Positions 25,993 to 31,954 of a stretch of 64,000 nt of DNA are shown piece by piece. The stretch is from CAYOHY01 sp964403885 (GTDB taxonomy: Bacteria > Actinomycetota > Coriobacteriia > Anaerosomatales > PHET01). The stretch is taken from assembly GCA_964403885.1 (NCBI GenBank), contig CAYOHY010000005.1, forward strand, positions 8,681-72,680, given 5' to 3'. The notes under the pieces are model-generated. The model was not told the origin of the DNA and made no database searches. It was given only the letters and a program-made list of their open reading frames with translations. The stretch's first letter is position 1. Each line of letters opens with the position of its first letter. A program made the position numbers and the translations under genes.

Positions 25993-27981
25993 ATGTCGCT
26001 CGGGAAGCGCGTCGGCCTGATGCTCAAGATCACGGCAGGCTTGCTGGCGGCGTTCTTCGTCGTCACGCTGGCGGCCGGCATCTACCTGCTCCAGCTGTCC
26101 CAGACGCTGCCTGATCTCCAAGTGGAGCGCACCACCGCGCGCACGCCTCAGACGTCCATCGTCTATGCCGCCGACGGCACCGTGCTGGCCCAATGGCACG
26201 GGGAGCAGGACCGCACGATCGTTCCGTTCAAGGACATGCCACTCCACCTGCGTGAAGCCGTCGTCGCGATCGAGGACCAGAGGTTCTATCAGCACAACGG
26301 CGTGGATCTGGAGGGCATCGCCCGAGCGCTTCGCACGAACGCCGGATCGGGTGAGGTGCGACAGGGTGGTTCGACCATCACCCAGCAGCTCGTCAAGATC
26401 CTGTTCACCGACGGCGAGCGCACGCTCACTCGCAAGATCCGCGAGGCACTGCTCGCCTATGAGCTCGAGTCCAAGGAGAACAAGGACCAGGTGCTCGGCA
26501 CCTACCTGAACACCGTCTACTTCGGCGGCGGGGCCTACGGTGTGGAGAGTGCGTCCCAGCACTACTTCGGCAAGAAGACCGCATCGCTGTCGCTCCCGGA
26601 AAGCGCACTGTTGGCGGCGGTCATCCGCTCGCCTGCGCGCTACAGTCCCGTTGCTGAACCGCAGGAAGCGCGCAGGCGGCGAAACCTTGTCCTGTCGGAG
26701 ATGCGCAAGCAGGGCTACATCACCGAGGAGCAGGAGATCTCGGCTGCGAGGACGCCGCTCAAGCTCGCGCCTCCGCGTGACATCCCCCAAGTCGCCCCGT
26801 ACTTCGTCGAGTACGTGAAGCAGGATCTCATCGAGCGCCTGGGGGCCGACAAGGTGTACGGCGGCGGGCTCAGGGTCTACACGACGCTCGAGCCAGACAT
26901 CCAGAAAGCAGCCGAGAAGGCTGCGCGTCAACTGTCCGGACCCCGTGATCCCGAGGTTGCCATCGTCGCGGTTCGCCACGACGATGGCTCGGTGTTGGCG
27001 ATGGTCGGCGGACGCGACTTCGCGAAGAACCAGTTCAATCTGGCCGCCCAAGGACGTCGACAGCCCGGATCGGCCTTCAAGCCCTTCGTGCTTGTCGCCG
27101 CGCTCGAAGAAGGCATCCGACCTCAGCAGAGATTCTCCTCGTCGCCGTACTCCGTCCGCGTCAAAGACGGGGTCTGGAACGTGCAGAACTACGAGAACAC
27201 CTATACGCACGGGAGCCTGTCGTTGCAGGCCGCGACCAACTGGTCGGTCAACGCCGTCTACGCGCGGCTCATCATGATGATCGGGCCGGCGAAGGTGGTC
27301 GAGACGGCGAAGCGACTGGGCATCAAGAGCCCGCTTGAGCCCAATCCGGCGATCGCTCTTGGTGGTCTGAGCAGGGGAGTCTCACCGCTGGAGATGGCGT
27401 CTGCCTACGGCACGTTGGCGAGCGGCGGCATGCGAGTCGAGCCCAGCGGTATCGCGCGTGTCACGGACACGCGAGGCAAGACGCTCTACGAGCCGGCGCG
27501 CGGCGCGAAGCGCGTCTTGGACAAGGGTGTCGCGGTTCAAGCGTCGCTCATGCTCCACGACGTGGTCGAGCAGGGCACGGGAACCGCCGCGCGGATCGGC
27601 AGCTGGACCGCGGGCAAGACCGGAACCACGCAGTCGTATCGTGACGCGTGGTTCGTCGGGTGGTCCGGGGACGTCTCCTCCGCCGTCTGGGTCGGATACC
27701 CTGAGGCACAGGTCGACATGACGAACGTTCACGGCATCAAAGTGACGGGAGGTAGTTTCCCGGCCAAGATATGGGCGCAGTTCATGCGAGGGGCGACGAC
27801 CGCACGTTCACGCGCCGTCACGCCGCCAAGTCCCCAGGGGTCAGACGGTTCGACCGGGAATCAGGTCCTCGTGCGGATATGCCAGGACAGTATGAAGCTG
27901 GCCAACAAGCGCTGCCCCAACACGGTCGAGATCTACCTCGCGCCCGAGATGGTGCCGCGGAACACCTGCACGCTGCACTAG
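25993..27981 (+). CDS. Class A penicillin-binding protein (PBP1A type)
   Basis: 662 aa. A cytoplasmic stub and one membrane span (~9-32) precede a GT51 glycosyltransferase with IEDQRFYQHNGVD, RQGGSTITQQL and the downstream family motifs. The transpeptidase follows with the acyl-serine SAFK, SVN and KTGTT motifs in normal order. It polymerises and cross-links peptidoglycan outside the membrane. The C-terminus is short and ends in a small Cys-containing tail (CPNTVEIY, NTCTLH). ATG 25993 has AAGGAGGAG upstream. Fourteen bases separate it from the J-domain gene. Confidence 0.95.
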   Translation: MSLGKRVGLMLKITAGLLAAFFVVTLAAGIYLLQLSQTLPDLQVERTTARTPQTSIVYAADGTVLAQWHGEQDRTIVPFKDMPLHLREAVVAIEDQRFYQHNGVDLEGIARALRTNAGSGEVRQGGSTITQQLVKILFTDGERTLTRKIREALLAYELESKENKDQVLGTYLNTVYFGGGAYGVESASQHYFGKKTASLSLPESALLAAVIRSPARYSPVAEPQEARRRRNLVLSEMRKQGYITEEQEISAARTPLKLAPPRDIPQVAPYFVEYVKQDLIERLGADKVYGGGLRVYTTLEPDIQKAAEKAARQLSGPRDPEVAIVAVRHDDGSVLAMVGGRDFAKNQFNLAAQGRRQPGSAFKPFVLVAALEEGIRPQQRFSSSPYSVRVKDGVWNVQNYENTYTHGSLSLQAATNWSVNAVYARLIMMIGPAKVVETAKRLGIKSPLEPNPAIALGGLSRGVSPLEMASAYGTLASGGMRVEPSGIARVTDTRGKTLYEPARGAKRVLDKGVAVQASLMLHDVVEQGTGTAARIGSWTAGKTGTTQSYRDAWFVGWSGDVSSAVWVGYPEAQVDMTNVHGIKVTGGSFPAKIWAQFMRGATTARSRAVTPPSPQGSDGSTGNQVLVRICQDSMKLANKRCPNTVEIYLAPEMVPRNTCTLH

Positions 27982-27995
27982 CCCAGGGAGAGGGA

Positions 27996-28280
27996 ATGGA
28001 TCACTACCGAGTGCTTCAGGTCACCCGCGATGCGGAACCCGAGGTCATCGAGCGAGCCTATAAGGCCCTTTGCCTCAAGTATCATCCGGACGTCGTGGGT
28101 GATTCACCGGCCTCGACCCGTAGGATGCAAAGGATCAACGAAGCGTATCGGATCCTGGGCTCCCCTGAGCGGAGGCGCGTGTACGACGCCTCGCTTTCCC
28201 CTGAGCGCGCTCAGGGGTGGGACCGCTTCCTTGCCGACGGACTCGTCGGCCTGTTCGCTGATCGCTACATCCGGCGATGA
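27996..28280 (+). CDS. Small J-domain (DnaJ-like) protein
   Basis: 94 aa: a J domain alone (residues 2-65) with the HPD signature in LKYHPDVVGD, followed by a ~25-residue tail. It lacks the Gly/Phe, zinc and C-terminal parts of DnaJ, so it is a type III co-chaperone that could recruit a DnaK to a specific client. It is encoded directly behind the PBP gene, with AGGGAGAGGG before the ATG, so it may be part of that transcript. Client unknown. Confidence 0.88.
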   Translation: MDHYRVLQVTRDAEPEVIERAYKALCLKYHPDVVGDSPASTRRMQRINEAYRILGSPERRRVYDASLSPERAQGWDRFLADGLVGLFADRYIRR

Positions 28281-28296
28281 GGCCTCGCCGGATCTC

Positions 28297-29448
28297 CTAG
28301 CGCCCGCGCCCTCTGGTTGCGAACTTCGCGATCGCGGGAACCTTGAGCCCGATGACCTGCGGCGGGCACAGCTCCTGGCAGCAGTAGCAGCGTATGCATG
28401 TCGAGTAGTCGAACGCCGGCCCGTCTTCGCCCACGACGATGGCGCCCACAGGGCACGACTGCTCGCACTTCTTGCACCGGGTGCACCCGGCGGGTCTCTC
28501 GAGGATCGGGCGTGCGGTGGTCCAGGCGCGCAGGCGCGGCCCCAGCCATGCGGGCATCATGGACGACAGGTCGCGCGCAGGTAGCTCGAACCCGTCGGGC
28601 GCGAGCTCACGCCAGTCCGCGCCCACGACGGTAACCTCGTCCACTGACTTGGGACCCAAGCCGCGGTTGGCGGCCGCCTTGTTGGAGTACACCTCCATGG
28701 GGTCGAGGCCGGCCATCGCCGAGGCCACCACATCAAGTGACACGCTGTCGGCGGATGCGATGAGCGCGCCCACCTTGCGCGGCGTGCCTCCTGCGGGGCC
28801 CTCGCCCTCCATGCCAACGACCGCGTCCATCACGGCGAGTGTTGGCCGGCATGCGAGCATCAGGTCGATCAGCATCGACCCGAAGTCGTCGCGGTCGGGA
28901 ACCTTGAGGTGATACTGGGCCTTCTCGAGGCCGGGAATGCAGCCGAACAGGTTCTTCACGGCGCCCGTGAACATCATGAATCCGTGCGTCTTGAACTTGG
29001 GCACGGTGATGAGCACGTCGGCATCGATCACCGCTCTGCCCAGAGTGAACGTGTTGTAGAGCTTCGCCTCGGAACAGGTGCCTCGTGCGCAATCGTCGTC
29101 GAACAGCACCAGCTCGACGCCCTCCTCGGCGCACACGGCTCCGATGCCGCTGTCCTCCCAGACGCGCTTGACCTGCGCGGGAGTGTTTGGCCCACCGGGG
29201 CTGTCACCCACGATCGGTGTGCCCCCGGCCGCCCGTACGGATCGGATGAGGGCTCGCACGACCTCGGGGTGTGTGGTGACCGCGCGTTCAGGAAGTGCTC
29301 GCGAGAGCAGGTTCACCTTCAGCAGGACGCGCTGGCCTTCACTGACGAACGCCGCCATCCCCCCGAGTGGGGAGAGGGCGGCGTTCAGTGACTCTTCGAC
29401 TGTGGCGCGATCGTAGTCGTCGCATCGCGCGATGCTCACGGTATCCAT
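28297..29448 (-). CDS. DUF362 domain protein with C-terminal 2[4Fe-4S] ferredoxin
   Basis: 383 aa. The N-terminal ~290 residues are DUF362 (LKVNLLSR, PIVGDSPGG, FKTHGFMMFTGAVKNLFG). The C-terminal ~70 have two 4Fe-4S motifs, CTRCKKCEQSCP and CIRCYCCQELCP. DUF362/ferredoxin fusions are common in anaerobes, but their reaction is not established. It is the last gene of an operon with a ferredoxin and a candidate selenoprotein, 27 bp after the latter, which supports a role in low-potential redox chemistry. No strong ribosome binding site precedes the ATG. Confidence 0.9.
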   Translation of the reverse strand: MDTVSIARCDDYDRATVEESLNAALSPLGGMAAFVSEGQRVLLKVNLLSRALPERAVTTHPEVVRALIRSVRAAGGTPIVGDSPGGPNTPAQVKRVWEDSGIGAVCAEEGVELVLFDDDCARGTCSEAKLYNTFTLGRAVIDADVLITVPKFKTHGFMMFTGAVKNLFGCIPGLEKAQYHLKVPDRDDFGSMLIDLMLACRPTLAVMDAVVGMEGEGPAGGTPRKVGALIASADSVSLDVVASAMAGLDPMEVYSNKAAANRGLGPKSVDEVTVVGADWRELAPDGFELPARDLSSMMPAWLGPRLRAWTTARPILERPAGCTRCKKCEQSCPVGAIVVGEDGPAFDYSTCIRCYCCQELCPPQVIGLKVPAIAKFATRGRGR

Positions 29449-29475
29449 GCCGTGAGTCTAGCGCAGTCGCAAGGA

Positions 29476-29820
29476 TCAGGCTTGTGCCTGCTCGCGCTCG
29501 AGCAACTTGTTGTGAACCGCGCGAAGTATCGCCGGGTAGCTTACGGCTCCATCGTAGACGGCAAGTCCGTCGACGCATGTGACGGGGAAGAGCAGTCCCT
29601 TGGTCTGAATCTCTTCGATCATCTGGCCGTGCGCCTGCTGCACATCGGGCGACTCGGCGTTGTAGTAGAGGATCTGAGCGTCGTCACCGTAACGGCGTTC
29701 GAGCTCGGCGCGGATGATGGCCGTGATCTCCTCCGGAGACCAAGAGGGGCCTCATCCACCGGAGAAGCATTCGGTGGCGGTGGGGACGTCGAACACCTCG
29801 ACGATGACGGGATCAGGCAT
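29476..29820 (-). CDS. Candidate selenoprotein, thioredoxin-like, in-frame UGA (Sec23)
   Basis: 114 aa when the UGA at 29752-29754 is read as selenocysteine. The ATG at 29820 has AGGAGG four bases upstream. Translation gives a CX4U motif (CFSGG-Sec-GPSW), then an uninterrupted soluble domain to the TGA at 29476, with a compact alpha/beta pattern (PVIVEVFDVP, AQILYYNA, LLFPVTCVDG). A 7-bp hairpin starts 10 bases after the UGA. Codon use and the lack of other stops for 91 codons support read-through. It sits 8 bp after a ferredoxin gene and 27 bp before DUF362. A redox role is inferred; family unnamed. selA/B/C are not in this window. Confidence 0.85.
29719..29751 (-). promoter_or_regulatory. 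Candidate bacterial SECIS hairpin downstream of the UGA codon
   Basis: Starting 10 bases after the UGA, GGUCUCC (29735-29741) pairs with GGAGAUC (29725-29731), including one G-U pair, around a GGA apical loop. An outer GGCC/GGCC pairing (29748-29751 with 29719-29722) can extend it. Distance from UGA to loop is 17 bases, and the loop starts with G. Both fit the general bacterial SECIS pattern recognised by SelB. Confidence 0.7.
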
Positions 29821-29828
29821 GAGGCCTC

Positions 29829-30032
29829 CTAGGCGAAAGTGATGGCGCCGCCGGCGCACACCCGGACGCACGCACCGCACCCGGTGCACTTGTCTTGGTC
29901 GATAGCGTACCCGTTGGCACCCGGGCGCGCTCCGCCCGGAATGGGTGTGATGGCACCCTTGGGGCACACGCGCCTTGCAGGGCACCCCGGCGATCGGTCA
30001 CAGCGGGCGACATCGATGGTGACGGCTGGCAT
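29829..30032 (-). CDS. Small ferredoxin with an unusual first cluster motif
   Basis: 67 aa. The second motif (C49TGCGACVRVC59) is a standard CX2CX2CX3C. The first is C11-x5-C17-x5-C23-P (CDRSPGCPARRVCP), which lacks the usual CX2CX2C spacing, so cluster I may be absent or differently ligated. ATG 30032 has AGGAG 9 bp upstream; a longer frame from 30113 overlaps the promoter and is rejected. First gene of the ferredoxin-selenoprotein-DUF362 operon. Confidence 0.88.
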   Translation of the reverse strand: MPAVTIDVARCDRSPGCPARRVCPKGAITPIPGGARPGANGYAIDQDKCTGCGACVRVCAGGAITFA

Positions 30033-30084
30033 TCGAACGGTCTCCTGGTTCGTCGGCTGGCGGATTCGACCGCCGTTACAGGGG

Positions 30085-30113
30085 AGTATACCCACGGGGG
30101 TATGAAAGCGCAA
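30085..30113 (-). promoter_or_regulatory. Promoter of the ferredoxin-selenoprotein operon with overlapping palindrome
   Basis: On the minus strand TTGCGC (30108-30113), a 17-bp spacer and TATACT (30085-30090) make a plausible sigma-70 promoter. A 16-bp near-palindrome, ATACCCACGGGGGTAT at 30088-30103 (one mismatched pair), covers the -10 and part of the spacer. GC-centred ATACCC/GGGTAT palindromes resemble operators of the CsoR/CstR/FrmR repressor family, which sense copper, persulfide or aldehyde. Assignment to that family is inference. Confidence 0.5.
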
Positions 30114-30128
30114 CCTGTGCCAACACGT

Positions 30129-30148
30129 GCTCGGGTAGCGACCCGAGC
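30129..30148. repeat. Perfect 8-bp inverted repeat between divergent operons
   Basis: GCTCGGGT and ACCCGAGC are separated by AGCG. It lies between the minus-strand redox operon and the plus-strand MCP gene, just before an extended -10-like TGATAGTAT (30158-30166). It could be an operator or an RNA hairpin; no T-run follows. Confidence 0.4.
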
Positions 30149-30206
30149 GCGGCGCGGTGATAGTATGAGCGACGATGCAGTAGGTTTCCTGTCGAGTGGA
30201 GGACCG

Positions 30207-31367
30207 GTGGCGAGCAAGCGTTCAATCGGAGTTACCAGGCGTCGACTCATGCTTGTGATGGGTTCTGCCGGGTTGGCTATCGGTGCTCTGTTCCCGCTGC
30301 TGGCGCGGTTCTTCGTCGAGCCCAAGAGCCCCTCGGCGTTCTTCATGTTCTGGGGTCTGTGCATCGTTGCCGGTGTCGCGCTGGGTATCGTGTGTGCGCT
30401 TCTCTCCGCCCGCGTGGGCGAGCGCATGTTCCAGTCTGTGCTGACACAGGCCCAGTCCAGGTTCGGCATCGCCGCCGACCAGAGCGGCGACGCCGATGAC
30501 CTTCAGAACGAGACTCTGAGGCTCATCGGCGAGGTGACCAGCATGCTTGGTCAGGTCAAGGCGGTGAACAACGACATCCGCGCACTCACCTCCGAGGTGC
30601 TTGCCGCCACCGAGCAGCAGGCTTCGGGTGCAGCACAGCAGGCGGCCGCAGTCACCGAGACGAGCGCCACGGTCGAGGAGCTCGCTCAGACCTCCAAGCA
30701 GATCGCCGACAACTCGCAGTCCGTCGCAGCCATCGCAGAGCGCACGCTCGCATCGGCCGAGGACGGCATGCAGGCCGTGGCCGACACCGTCGCCGGCATC
30801 GAGGAGATCCGCGAGAGCACCCAGGTCGCCTCGGACCGCATCCTTGCGCTGGGCGAGCGCAGCCAAGAGATCGGCCGCGTGCTCGTCATCATCGACGACA
30901 TCGCCGAGCAGACCAAGATCCTCGCGCTGAACGCGGCCATCGAGGCCGCGCGTGCGGGCGAGGCCGGCAAGGGCTTCGCCGTCGTCGCTGAGGAGATCCG
31001 CAAGTTGGCCGACTCCGTGACGGAGTCGACCTCCGAGATCGGCCGCGTCGTTCGCGAGATCCAGTCGAGCGCAGGGTCGCTCGTCATGTCGACGGAGCGC
31101 GCGCAGAAGAAGGTCGAAGAGGGCAAGATGCAGGCGCGTCGCACCGCGGATTCACTCGACAAGATCGTGCAGCGCGTCGAGGAGACCACGGACTCCGCGA
31201 AGCAGATCTCCATCGCCACTCAGCAGCAGAGGACCGCATCCGACCAGGTGGTCATCTCGATGCGCGAGATGGCCCAGGTCTCGTCGCAGGCCGCCGAGGC
31301 GTCCCGTCAGATCCAGGGCGCCATCAGCGAGCTCAACCGCCTCGCCGACTCGCTGGCGGTGCGCTGA
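30207..31367 (+). CDS. Methyl-accepting chemotaxis protein (membrane, no sensor domain)
   Basis: 386 aa from GTG 30207, which has GGAGGA just upstream. An ATG at 30165 would overlap the likely -10 box and has no ribosome binding site. Two hydrophobic segments (~14-34 and ~42-65) are separated by a short loop, then the cytoplasmic signalling coiled coil with IDDIAEQTKILALNAAIEAA at its tip and GFAVVAEEIRKLAD. As in the first MCP, there is no external sensor domain. It is remote from the che operon and translationally coupled to a RidA gene (TGATG overlap), which is an odd pairing. Confidence 0.93.
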   Translation: MASKRSIGVTRRRLMLVMGSAGLAIGALFPLLARFFVEPKSPSAFFMFWGLCIVAGVALGIVCALLSARVGERMFQSVLTQAQSRFGIAADQSGDADDLQNETLRLIGEVTSMLGQVKAVNNDIRALTSEVLAATEQQASGAAQQAAAVTETSATVEELAQTSKQIADNSQSVAAIAERTLASAEDGMQAVADTVAGIEEIRESTQVASDRILALGERSQEIGRVLVIIDDIAEQTKILALNAAIEAARAGEAGKGFAVVAEEIRKLADSVTESTSEIGRVVREIQSSAGSLVMSTERAQKKVEEGKMQARRTADSLDKIVQRVEETTDSAKQISIATQQQRTASDQVVISMREMAQVSSQAAEASRQIQGAISELNRLADSLAVR

Positions 31368-31825
31368 TGTCGACCGTCGCCGATCGCCTTGAAGACGCAG
31401 GCCTCACGCTTCCGGCTGCACCGATGCCCGCCGGCGCCTACGTGCCTGCCGTGCTGTCAGGCACGCTGGTCTTCACATCGGGGCAGCTTCCCATGCGCGA
31501 CGGCGCGCTCATGACCACCGGCATCGTTGGCGCCGAGGTGTCTGCGGAGACCGCGTTCGACTGTGCCCGCCAGTGTGCGCTCAACGCGCTCGCGGCAGCC
31601 GCCACCGTGTGCGACCTCGATCGCGTCGTGCGCGCCGTCAAGCTCACCGGTTACGTGGCCTCGGCCGACGGCTTCACCGCGCAGCCCGGGGTCATCAACG
31701 GTGCCAGCGAGGTGCTCGCGACCGCCTTCGCGGAGTGCGGCGCTCATGCACGCGAGGCTGTTGGCGTGGCACAGCTCCCCCTGGGTGCGCCCGTCGAGGT
31801 CTCGATCGTGCTCGAGATCGGCTGA
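31367..31825 (+). CDS. RidA/YjgF/YER057c family protein
   Basis: 152 aa. The RidA fold signatures are visible (VFTSGQLPMRDG, VVRAVKLTGYVAS, EAVGVAQLPLGAPVEVSIVLEI). Classical RidA deaminates reactive enamine/imine intermediates using an Arg near the C-terminus. Here that position reads AQLPLGA rather than the usual ARSA(L)P, so it belongs to a divergent subgroup and the reaction is uncertain. The ATG shares a base with the MCP stop codon. Confidence 0.85.
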   Translation: MSTVADRLEDAGLTLPAAPMPAGAYVPAVLSGTLVFTSGQLPMRDGALMTTGIVGAEVSAETAFDCARQCALNALAAAATVCDLDRVVRAVKLTGYVASADGFTAQPGVINGASEVLATAFAECGAHAREAVGVAQLPLGAPVEVSIVLEIG

Positions 31826-31868
31826 TTTACCCACCCGTTCGCCCCCTCGTTCGGTTGTAGACGCGCGG

Positions 31869-31885
31869 GAACTCTTATAGAGTTC
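31869..31885 (+). promoter_or_regulatory. Perfect 17-bp palindrome upstream of the 24-haem cytochrome
   Basis: GAACTCT-TAT-AGAGTTC is a perfect inverted repeat with 7-bp arms, centred about 78 bp before the cytochrome ATG. It contains a TATAGA that could serve as a -10. It is likely an operator; the cognate regulator is not identified. Confidence 0.5.
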
Positions 31886-31954
31886 TCATGGAATGCCGCG
31901 CGACGGTCGCCGGCACGCGCGTCGCGTGTAAGAACTAGCGAGGAAGAGGTGCGT

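Noticed and set aside
29752..29820. The selenoprotein frame as a pseudogene or a 22-aa peptide
   Set aside because: Coding character continues for 91 codons after the UGA with no further stop, and a SECIS-like hairpin follows. A sequencing error cannot be excluded from one read of the sequence.
29452..29832. 126-codon plus-strand open frame covering the selenoprotein gene
   Set aside because: It lacks a ribosome binding site and protein-like pattern, while the minus-strand frame has AGGAGG, a consistent fold pattern and operon context.
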